Assembly: GCF_032051675.1 (NCBI RefSeq) | Contig: NZ_CP116968.1 | Location: 2,790,001-2,854,000 of the forward strand | DNA from: Candidatus Nitrospira neomarina | Lineage (GTDB): Bacteria > Nitrospirota > Nitrospiria > Nitrospirales > UBA8639 | Length of the DNA stretch: 64,000 nt | Direction: 5' to 3' | Shown: positions 28,733 to 36,700 of the stretch, in pieces | Layout: each line of letters opens with the position of its first letter | Position numbering within the stretch: the first letter of the stretch is position 1 | Made by a program: the position numbers and the translations under genes | The notes under the pieces: model-generated | Told to the model about the DNA's origin: nothing | The model's input: only the letters and a program-made list of their open reading frames with translations | Databases searched by the model: none

Positions 28733-28853
28733 GGGTGTGTTGAAAAAGCCCGCCAGCGGCGTTCTCGCCCCTTTGTCATGCTCACGTACTCCCACGTACG
28801 TTCCGCGTGCCAAAGAGGCTGCGGCCTTGCTGGACGGCCTTTTTGAACACCCC
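28733..28853. repeat. Dispersed palindromic repeat A, copy 3 (inverted)
   Basis: Reverse-complement relative of the copies at 15332 and 15902, with inverted ends GGGTGTGTT and GAACACCCC. It sits two bases after the stop codon of the CHAT gene, where the hairpin would form at the end of its mRNA and could terminate or stabilise it. Confidence 0.85.
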
Positions 28854-28951
28854 TTCATTAGGTCCCTTGATATATTAATGATATCGCAATGATTAAAACT
28901 CGTGAGAATTTTGAATAATCACGTCCTAGTCTCAAGCTGAAAGGGGGCCTC

Positions 28952-29479
28952 ATGCCAGACCGTATCGCTCGAGTGATCGTCGGAATTGTCTTCCTCACGT
29001 TGGCTGCCTGGATATTACCCTCATCCAATTGGGCGGCCACACTTTATGCCAAGCAGGATGACGTCAAAGTTAATGCAGAGAAATCTCCGACCTCCGCGGT
29101 CATCGCCACCCTGGCGCTGGGAGATGCCGTCACCGTGCTAGCCGAGGAAGGGCGACTGGCCAAAGTCAAAACCGCCACAGGAAAAACCGGCTGGGTGTTT
29201 AAATTCCGGCTGGCAGAAGAGAAGCCTTCCACCGGTGGTGGCGGGCTTGGCCTCTCCGGACTCACGGGACGGAAAACCATTGCCGCGCGAGAGTCACGGG
29301 CAGGAGGTAGCATTCGAGGCCTCAAGGAATCCACCGAACAATATGCCAAAGCCAAAAATATCAAAAAGGAAGACCGTGATGCAGTGGATCGCATGGAGGC
29401 CTTTTCCATTGCCCCGGATGAATTGATGCAGTTTAAAAAAGCGGGAAACTTAGGAGAATTTTCGGGAGGTGTCCAATGA
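28952..29479 (+). CDS. Exported bacterial SH3-domain protein
   Basis: A 175-residue protein with a signal peptide (hydrophobic residues ~8-25). Residues ~30-90 (ATLYAKQDDVKVNAEKSPTS, VTVLAEEGRLAKVKTATGKT, GWVFKFRL) form a bacterial SH3 (SH3b) domain, which often binds peptidoglycan or other envelope partners. The C-terminal part is helical and charged. A good site (AAGGGGG) precedes the ATG. Its stop overlaps the ATG of the M48 gene by four bases, so the two are translationally coupled. Confidence 0.82.
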   Translation: MPDRIARVIVGIVFLTLAAWILPSSNWAATLYAKQDDVKVNAEKSPTSAVIATLALGDAVTVLAEEGRLAKVKTATGKTGWVFKFRLAEEKPSTGGGGLGLSGLTGRKTIAARESRAGGSIRGLKESTEQYAKAKNIKKEDRDAVDRMEAFSIAPDELMQFKKAGNLGEFSGGVQ

Positions 29480-30375
29480 ATACCGGAAAAATTTTGGCGG
29501 GTGTCAGCATTCTGAGTCTCCTCTTGTCCAGCATGGGATGCGGTGGATCACAATCCGGGCAATCGTCACAACAAACGGATCTCATTGGAGGTATCGGAGC
29601 GGCCCTTGGCATGAAACAACAGAAAATCGACCTTCTGAAAAAAGGCGTCGGTGTCGTTCAAGCGATGGAGCCTATCGGAGAAGAAGAGGAAATCACGTTG
29701 GGGGAAGCGGTCGCGGTGGAAGCCTTTAGCCGTTTCGGCGGGGAATATTCCAATCCAGCCTGGACACGCTATATCAATCTGGTGGGAAAGACGGTGGCGG
29801 AAGTCTCGGACCGGCCAACCCTGAACTACCATTTCGCCATTCTGAACAGTCAGGAACAGAATGCCTTTGCCGCTCCCGGTGGCTATATCTTCATCACCGT
29901 CGGGCTCTTGAAGACCTTGAAAAATGAAGCCGAATTAGCGGGCGTGTTGGCCCATGAGATTGCGCATGTCACCCAGAAACACATGCTGGACGCCATTCGC
30001 CGGGGAGCCCTGATGGGCAGTGTCTCGGAACTGTCACTCACCGCCATGAAACAGGATCCGGCGCTGTTCTCCAACGTCATCGACGAAATGACCGACCTCT
30101 TGTTCACCAAAGGTCTGGACAAGGACAAAGAATTTGAAGCCGATGTGGTAGGCGTAGAGTATGCCTATCGGGCAGGCTATAACCCGCAAGGACTGGAAGA
30201 TTATCTGCAGACATTGGCCAAAGAAGAAGGGCATGTGGAGTCCAAGTTTTTCACCACGCATCCTTCCACCACCCTCCGTATCTCCAAAATCGATACACTC
30301 TTAAAAGAGTATTCCGACATCAAAAATCTGCCGTTTCTCGCGGAGCGGTTTCACCAATATGTGAAGGCGGGATAG
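29476..30375 (+). CDS. M48-family metalloprotease lipoprotein
   Basis: A 299-residue protein with lipobox SSMGC. LAHEIAHVTQKHMLD carries the zinc motif His160-Glu161-x-x-His164, and KEFEADVVGVEYAYRAGYNP supplies the third ligand Glu221, the M48 pattern. It ends soon after FFTTHPSTTLRISKIDTL, so it has no TPR tail of the BepA kind. It is expected to cleave or quality-control envelope proteins in the periplasm. Its coupling to the SH3 gene and its position beside an exported CHAT protease make two different protease classes in one cluster. Confidence 0.92.
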   Translation: MNTGKILAGVSILSLLLSSMGCGGSQSGQSSQQTDLIGGIGAALGMKQQKIDLLKKGVGVVQAMEPIGEEEEITLGEAVAVEAFSRFGGEYSNPAWTRYINLVGKTVAEVSDRPTLNYHFAILNSQEQNAFAAPGGYIFITVGLLKTLKNEAELAGVLAHEIAHVTQKHMLDAIRRGALMGSVSELSLTAMKQDPALFSNVIDEMTDLLFTKGLDKDKEFEADVVGVEYAYRAGYNPQGLEDYLQTLAKEEGHVESKFFTTHPSTTLRISKIDTLLKEYSDIKNLPFLAERFHQYVKAG

Positions 30376-30426
30376 CCTCTAAAGGTAAGGACGGGATGGA
30401 ATTAGGCCTGTGCCCTTCGCATCTAG

Positions 30427-30455
30427 CATGACACAATGCTATTTTTTATGTCATG
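30427..30455. terminator. Possible terminator hairpin after the M48 gene
   Basis: CATGACA at 30427-30433 and TGTCATG at 30449-30455 form a 7-bp stem with a T-run inside the loop. No T-run follows the stem, so this is a weak candidate. Confidence 0.3.
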
Positions 30456-30578
30456 TCAACACTGAGTTGCGTAAAACCCTGAGAAGCCTATAAATTATTT
30501 CGTCAATTAGAGCCATTTTTCTGTCTGGGTTTTCAAAATTAACCACTCTGTATACTTGAAAGTTGGCTTTTGAAATTA

Positions 30579-31295
30579 ATGATTGATCGATACATCACAC
30601 TGAACCGGGCTGTTCGGGCAACCGCAAGACTTTCTCGGGAATTGCTTGAAGCAGAGAGATATGACGAAGGCAGCTACGCCGTCGGAGTCCTCATTTCATT
30701 AATATCACGCTGTTTGTCTGATCTTGAGCGTTTATGGCCCAAAGATCTTTCCGCAGAAGATATTAAACGCATCAACACTCTCTTAGGACAAGGAAAGCAA
30801 AGCGCTTACTATGACATTCTTGAGACACACATTCCAAACCTGGAGAATACAATTGATGACTATTTTCTAGTTCAGCCGTCCAGTGACCTTGCTTATGCAG
30901 TTCTGGATCTCCTACATCCTCGCGTTACAACCGCCGCATACGCTCACTTTCGTGGGGGTCGCTTCCGGGATGCAGTTCTAAATTCCATAGTTGTTGTCTT
31001 CGACATGTTGCGAGAACGGACAGGACTCGATGCCGATGGCGCAGAATTGGTAACAGAGACTTTTTCATTACAACGTCCGCGGTTAGTCTTTACTTCACTT
31101 GATACTGAATCGGGGCGAAATGAGCAAAAGGGTTTCATTCAAATTTTACAGGGTTACTATCTCGGAATTCGCAATCCGAAAGCCCATTCTCTGACAATCG
31201 AAACAGACCAGGTTTCGTCTGCACAGTACCTTGTCTTATCGAGCATTCTATGCAGAAAAATAGAAGAAGCAACCAAAATCGACACCGATCAATAA
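30579..31295 (+). CDS. Hypoth_Ymh/TIGR02391-family HEPN protein
   Basis: The ATG at 30579 is preferred over the TTG at 30570. The protein has 238 residues. The C-terminal ~110 residues have the TIGR02391 (Hypoth_Ymh) pattern: LLHPRVTTAAYAHFRGGRFR, then RDAVLNSIVVVFDMLRERTG and GYYLGIRNPKAHSL. RNPKAH fits the Rx4-6H motif of HEPN ribonucleases. The family is found in phage-defence and restriction islands. Its base composition is lower in G+C than the preceding cluster, consistent with an island boundary here. The N-terminal half is helical and not recognised. Confidence 0.78.
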   Translation: MIDRYITLNRAVRATARLSRELLEAERYDEGSYAVGVLISLISRCLSDLERLWPKDLSAEDIKRINTLLGQGKQSAYYDILETHIPNLENTIDDYFLVQPSSDLAYAVLDLLHPRVTTAAYAHFRGGRFRDAVLNSIVVVFDMLRERTGLDADGAELVTETFSLQRPRLVFTSLDTESGRNEQKGFIQILQGYYLGIRNPKAHSLTIETDQVSSAQYLVLSSILCRKIEEATKIDTDQ

Positions 31296-31408
31296 CCAAA
31301 GGTCCATCGAACAAAGCGCAGTACCTGCAAAAGGAATTTAGGGTACACAAATTTTAGCCAATGTGAGGTAAGAAACACTCCACTGCCCCATTTGACCCAC
31401 CATCTGGT

Positions 31409-31561
31409 GTGTCAGCCGGAACGAAAGCAAAATTCTCGCTTAACAAGGAACTTGAAACCATCGTCTGGACAAACGGGGCCGATTTCGCGCCTGAGTTCCT
31501 TTACCAGAAATTGTGCCCTACCTATTCCCTCAAGCCAACATCCAAAAGCAGCGTGGCTTAA
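31409..31561 (+). pseudogene. Remnant of a DUF2442 protein (toxin-antitoxin type)
   Basis: A frame from 31409 to a TAA at 31559-31561 reads FSLNKELETIVWTNGADFAP then EFLYQKL, which matches the C-terminal half of DUF2442, a small protein usually paired with a DUF4160 partner. There is no N-terminal half and no partner gene, so it appears to be a decayed fragment. Bases on both sides have no other recognised gene. Confidence 0.65.
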
Positions 31562-31585
31562 CGCTGCATAAACCACATCAAGTCC

Positions 31586-31725
31586 AAAAAAAACAGGGAG
31601 TCAAGTCTGTTGCTGAGGGTTTCGTGCGCTGGTATGCAAAAGCAGTCTGCAGACAAAGCCTTTAAAAACCAGATGCAACGGGTGGCAATTCATCAACAAC
31701 AGATCTGACCCCATACCCGCTTTCA
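31586..31725. repeat. Island repeat D, copy 1
   Basis: It starts with an A-run, then CAGGGAGTCAAGTCTGTTG and ends with GGTGGCAATTCATCAACAAC followed by AGATCTGACCCCATACCC. The same layout, diverged, occurs at 42764-42900, and its right end recurs at 43165-43216. No transposase is intact. These could be remnants of a mobile element or of REP-type sequences. Confidence 0.65.
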
Positions 31726-31940
31726 ACAATATGTGAAAGCGGGTTAACTTGCCGTCAGGAAGAAGTGTCTGGTAGGAAGGTTAAATTATTCATCACTCTG
31801 ATCGTCTATCCAGATAATACGAGAAGAGATCAGACCGTCAGGCGCTAGGACGTCGCATTGCTTGAGCGGCGTTGCTCAACCCTTTGCCGATCAGCAGCTG
31901 CACGAAGCTCCGTCCGTCTGCATCGGCCTGTTAAATAACT

Positions 31941-32654
31941 TCACAGCTCTACCACATAGAGCCGCACGTCAATTCTCTTCCCGCGCACAACTTGGACACC
32001 AGAGGTTTTGCGTTCGAACTGACGAGGATCTGGAAGATCCCTCACGGTGTCCAAAACCACAAACACGAGCGTCTCGCATGATGGATGCTCAGGGTAACAC
32101 TGGATATCCGTGTGGATCTGCTCAAGTATCTTCTTCCATTGCCCTGTCTTGCCAATCCATTTGAGTTCGATGAAGAGACGGGATGCCTTGCTAGCCAGAT
32201 CGACAATCTTGTGAGTCTGGACCAAAGATGGCGTAGGTTCCTCCTGGTTCAGGTCAAGCAAGCTCGCCCTCAGCATGACGTAGAGCAAATCACGCACATC
32301 GTCTTCTCTCGAGACGATCCAGGGATCGAACCCCTTCTCGCGTTTGCCGAAGGACCTAATCGCGGGAGTCAGGGCTGCTGCCCTCGCGATAGTAAACAGA
32401 GCCGATTCTCGCCCCAATAGTTCCAGAACCGTCTGACGTTCTGGTGATCCTCCGCACGATAGGGACTCCGAGTGCGGGCCGAGGAATGCCGCGAAGCAGT
32501 GATAAGGCGGCGGTTGGACAACGCCATCCACCGACTGCAATGAATAGGTGTCCGCATCTTGGGCGATATCTTGGGCGATATCTTCGTCGATTTCTGCGAC
32601 ATCACGCGCCCACTCGACTCCTTCAGCGCGGAAAAACAGTTCGTACGCTGCCAA
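31941..32654 (-). CDS. PD-(D/E)XK (DpnII/MboI-like) nuclease domain, probably the C-terminal part of the TIR-STAND protein
   Basis: About 237 residues read from a TTG, with no convincing ribosome-binding site. The C-terminal half has DPWIVSREDDVRDLLYVMLR, HKIVDLASKASRLFIELKWI and IHTDIQCYPEHPSCETLVFV. Asp in KIVD and ELK in FIELKWI fit the D...ExK catalytic core of restriction-type nucleases, most like the DpnII/MboI-like effector domain. The first ~30 residues (AAYELFFRAEGVEWARDVAE) would continue naturally from the upstream STAND gene, which ends in another frame 32 bases into this one. The two are best read as one gene split by a frameshift, or less likely as an overlapping pair. Confidence 0.7.
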   Translation of the reverse strand: MAAYELFFRAEGVEWARDVAEIDEDIAQDIAQDADTYSLQSVDGVVQPPPYHCFAAFLGPHSESLSCGGSPERQTVLELLGRESALFTIARAAALTPAIRSFGKREKGFDPWIVSREDDVRDLLYVMLRASLLDLNQEEPTPSLVQTHKIVDLASKASRLFIELKWIGKTGQWKKILEQIHTDIQCYPEHPSCETLVFVVLDTVRDLPDPRQFERKTSGVQVVRGKRIDVRLYVVEL

Positions 32655-33567
32655 AGTCGCTTAGCATGGATGGGGCATCGTCACGCGACATAGAGCTCAA
32701 GTTGATGCTCCTAAACCTGTCGACGAGCGGGACTGGTACTTGGCGTCGTGACGTGATAATTGCGCGACATCCGAGCCGCAACGCCTCCTGCAGCAGGACT
32801 TCCAAGTCGGCAGCTGGGGAGGCTTCATCATAGCCGTCCAAGAAAACCAATTTGCCCTCATGGGCGGCGTGTAGTTGCCAGCTCTTCAGTCTGCCAACGG
32901 CGTCTTCGAGCTTGACGACTTCTCGACCAGGCACATAAAGCACAGCTGCTTTCACCGGTTCGTCATACCCGAGGTAGCCAAGGGCGGTGATCCAAGTCTG
33001 TACCAGGCCACTCTTCCCATTTCCCCCGAGTCCCTGAATCCATGCGCCTCGGGCAGGCTCTGACCACCACTCGTCTAGGTGGCGAAGCTCGTCTTGCCGA
33101 CCCGACCAATTACTCGGTTGTCCGAGTCCGTTGCCTTCGATCGAGACGCTCGAGACATCCGCGTTTGCGGCAATGACTCTTCTTGGCGTCGATCGTACTG
33201 CAAGGAGTTCAGCAAGGCTCTCGCACGCAACAGTGTCTAGCGGAAATGAGTTGTCCCACGGTGATCCCACTTGACCTTCGCATGGCGGAGAGTAGACGCG
33301 AGCGAGCGTGTGAGAGCGGCCCTCTCTGCGAAAGCGGATCGCCGTCTTGACTTCTCTTGACACCCAGTGGGACCGACGACTGAGAGGCGTATCCACCATC
33401 AGGAAGGCATCGGATCGTTGCAGCGCTTCTCCCAGCTTCGCCACAAAGGCTTGACCCATGGGGATGTTGGATTCGTCCAGCCAGCACTCGACTCCCTTAC
33501 TTGCGAGGTCGCCAGAGAGAATCTTTGTCTCTGTGACATCAACTCTGGAATAGGAGATGAACAGCAT
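32623..33567 (-). CDS. TIR-domain STAND-type NTPase, likely truncated by a frameshift
   Basis: 314 residues. Residues 1-~85 are a TIR domain: LFISYSRVDVTETKILSGDL, GVECWLDESNIPMGQAF, and RRSHWVSREVKTAI, where Glu72 is at the position of the catalytic Glu of TIR NAD-cleaving enzymes. Residues ~150 on form a P-loop NTPase: WIQGLGGNGKSGLVQ (Walker A) and GKLVFLDGYDEASP (Walker B), followed by AIITSRRQVPVPLV as in NACHT/STAND proteins. The frame stops soon after LSSMSRDDAPSMLSDFG, where such proteins normally continue. The nuclease frame starts there. This is the layout of an anti-phage sensor-effector. It starts 29 bases after an attC-like site. Confidence 0.85.
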   Translation of the reverse strand: MLFISYSRVDVTETKILSGDLASKGVECWLDESNIPMGQAFVAKLGEALQRSDAFLMVDTPLSRRSHWVSREVKTAIRFRREGRSHTLARVYSPPCEGQVGSPWDNSFPLDTVACESLAELLAVRSTPRRVIAANADVSSVSIEGNGLGQPSNWSGRQDELRHLDEWWSEPARGAWIQGLGGNGKSGLVQTWITALGYLGYDEPVKAAVLYVPGREVVKLEDAVGRLKSWQLHAAHEGKLVFLDGYDEASPAADLEVLLQEALRLGCRAIITSRRQVPVPLVDRFRSINLSSMSRDDAPSMLSDFGSVRTVFPR

Positions 33568-33595
33568 CCCACCGCTTCCATATGGTCGTTGAATC

Positions 33596-33656
33596 GCCTA
33601 ACACTCCAACATCAGCGGTGGCAAGCAGCGCCATCCGCTGCATGCCGTTGTTATGC
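33596..33656 (-). other. Integron attC-like recombination site
   Basis: A 61-base site in minus orientation. The left end is GCATAAC (complement of 33650-33656) and the right end is GTTAGGC (complement of 33596-33602), fitting RYYYAAC...GTTRRRY with one mismatch. The inside is an imperfect palindrome: CAGCGG-TGGC pairs with GCCA-T-CCGCTG, leaving an unpaired T. Such an extrahelical base is a hallmark of attC hairpins. GTTG and CAAC form the L-box pair. The TIR gene ATG follows 29 bases after the right end, the normal geometry for a cassette gene. Confidence 0.7.
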
Positions 33657-33774
33657 GGTTGGAGGATGTTCTTCCTAATTCGTTAGTCAAAAGTTCCGGC
33701 AATCGAGACATTCCTAGGACGAGCCTGGGTGCTTTCGAGCGAACGAAGGCTGGCAGCCAGTTTTGTGGCCGACT

Positions 33775-36700
33775 TCACACCACCAAGACCCGTTCGACGA
33801 TCTTCTTGGCGACTGTTCTTGCAAGGCCTTTGGCGTCGAGTCTGGCGTTGAACGAAACCGGCCCGAATGGCTGGCCAGCGTACTTCCCGCGCACGTGCAA
33901 CGTCGCAATTCCCCGGCCTTGGCAGGCGTCCATGTTGCCGCTCACGTCGATTGTGAGGTTCTGGTCGAAGAGTGTCTTGGCACCACCCTGCAAGTACTTG
34001 ATGCCCTGAGAGACCGGCGACGGCAGGAGCGCTAAGGCCCCGCTGATGGCCCATCGGAACCCGGCCCCGATCGTCTCGTACGTGGTCAAGTTGATCTTCA
34101 GTGCACCGTAGACGGCGATGTAGGCCTCCCATGTCGTGATGAAGTGTTCTTTGTTCCACGGCAATTTCGTGGCGTCGCGCCTCAGGCCATGGAGCGCCCA
34201 CCTGAGTTTGGCGTCCACGGCCCTGTGAAGGGCCTGCTCCGCCTGGATCGCGGCTTCGGCGAGCACGAACGGCGAAAAGCTCTCATCGAAGTGACCCGTG
34301 ATGGTCATTTTTCCGAAGGTGGACGGACTGAGTGTCCCGGCGGTTATCTGCAGTGCTAGGGTGGCGCTATCGCAAGGCAGCGTCAGGCTGGTCTTGAGCT
34401 CGAAGGTCTCGTGGGTGATGGTGAATGCGTCCTCGGTACGGGCGCCGAACAGCTTTACAACCGCGCTGCCCTTGGCGCCGAAACCCTCGGCCGTGATCCA
34501 GGCGCTCAAGTCGCCCTTCAGTTCGAGAACCTTTTCGAGACCCGGGAAAAGATTCGCCTCGCCGGCAAAATATATCCTCTCTGTCGTTAGCTCGGCGTCG
34601 GCCTCGAGGATCACGTGATCGCCGACGCTTAGCTTGGCCTGGCCCGTGAATCCGCTCGCAGGAAACGCGCCGCCGGTCTCGGCGGCATCGTCGTCATTGA
34701 AGAAGACGGCCGCGATGCCCTGCAGCTCGTAGGTGAGCTGGTTCACGAACGTCGTGCGCAGTCTCACGCCCGTGGCGAACCCGCTACGCTTGGCGGTCAT
34801 CATCCCGAACTCACCCTCAAACTCGAACAGCTTCTTAACACCGCTCTTACCGCGCAGCATGAGGACGAGGCCGTCAGTGTTCGGCAGTGGGGGAGGCACA
34901 AGCGCGATAAGCGCGTTCCGCTCCTCCTGGCTCAGCCCTACGAGACCGGAGCCCGGCGCCGTGCTGGGTTTGCCCCACTTCAACCCCGTAGCGAATTCTT
35001 CGCGCGTCGTCGCCGCCCAGGCCATGCTAATGAACTCGACAGGACCGAATACCAAGTCGATCTTGCCGCAGCGGTGCTCGAGCGGGATGCCCCGGAGGAA
35101 ATCCGAGAGCGAGAAGAACTTGATGCCGTTGAGGACGTTTGCGAATGCCTCATAGAGATCGACTTCCAGCAGCGGTGCTCCCGCGGCGCCGAATGACTTG
35201 CCGCCCAGCAGCGCGGGGAGCCGGAGGTACGTCTTCCCGATCTTCGGCTCCAGTTCGAGGGCACCCTTCGTCGGTAGCTCGCCCTCGGGGCGGTCCTTGT
35301 ACTTGGCGAAGTTATAGAGGTCGCGGAGCGTCGTGAGGACCTGCTCGAGGCCATTGGCGAGCGGGTCGAACGTGACGCTCGCCTCCATCGCCAGACCGGA
35401 GGGCCTGAAGCTGTGGATCCCGAGCTCCTTGAAGGAAACCGGGACGGGGATCGGGACGACGGCTTCGTAGATGATGAAACCGACGAGGTTGTTGATCACG
35501 ATCGTCTCACGGGCTTCCTTCGCATTGGGTAGCAGCTTCTGCATCGCATCGCTCTCAGCGGCCGCAACCGCCCCGCCGATCGCCGCCACATCGAAGACGT
35601 CAATGTCGGCGTCGAGCTTCAACATGAAGAGCGCGCCGCCGAAGACCGGGCCAAAGCTTAGGCTGTAGATCGTGAGACCCATGAGATTCGGAACGCTTGG
35701 GAATAGCACCCGGAGTGGCTTCGGGTCTTTCTCGCCGTGGCGTTCCCGATCGGCCCCCGTCGAAAGTTTGACCGTGAGCGAGCCACTGGCGCTCGCCGTG
35801 GCATGAAAGTGGAACTCGTGAGGCAAGCCGGCCTCGAGATACTCGATGAACCGGGCAGGAAGACCCGAGGCCGCCTTGCCTAAGGCCTCGATCGACTTCC
35901 TCAGTACGGGGTTGAGCTTGAAGTTTTGGTCGGCGTGCTTGCCGATCTTCTCAATGGTTTCGATCAGCTTGTCGGTGAAGAGCTTGCCTTTGCTGAACAG
36001 CGGTGGCCGATCGTGCAGCAGCAAGATCTTGTCGGGAAGATGCTTCCCGATGCCACCGAGGTGGTTTCCGAGCAGCTCTTTGAACGGCGTGAGCGGAAGG
36101 CCGATCGGGTCGTCATCGTCCTGCTTGAAGCCGCCCCCGACCTCGAAGGCGCCGTTTGCGCCGGCCTTGAAGACCGGAACATCGATATTGATCGTGCCCG
36201 CCGGCCCGAGCTGGCACGGCAGGTAGCGCCCGAGCTCACTATCCTCCTTGATTTCAAGCTTCGCAAAAGGCAACTTGGTCAGGGCAAAGGATGCCCCCGG
36301 AGAACCGCCAATGAGCCCGAAGGCCAGCTCGGCGGCGATGGCGGCATCGGTCGCGAAGATCGTGTGCTTCTCGAGGCCGTCCTTGGTTTTGCCGAATAGC
36401 ACCTGGTTGATGTTGTCGGGCAGCTGAATCGTCGGCTCTAGCGAGAACGTGATATCGCCGCCAAAGTTGACCGTCACCGTGGGTTTGTAGGCGTTCACCT
36501 TCAGGTCGTGGAGTTGCGCCCCGCTCAGTGGGAGCGCCGGCAGGTCGATCGGAACGTCTTCGATGACTTTGCTAACGGAGAACTTCACCGACGCCGCGTC
36601 GACGCTGATTGTGCCTTCAATGGTCCCACTCGGCAAAACCTGCTGAACACGCTCAGGGAACGATTCGAAGCTCACTTGCGTCCCGCCCGCCAAGGTCCAG

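Noticed and set aside
33683-34201. Minus-strand 172-residue frame overlapping the giant gene 3' end
   Set aside because: It overlaps the giant gene in another frame for most of its length and its residues look like an Arg-rich shadow.
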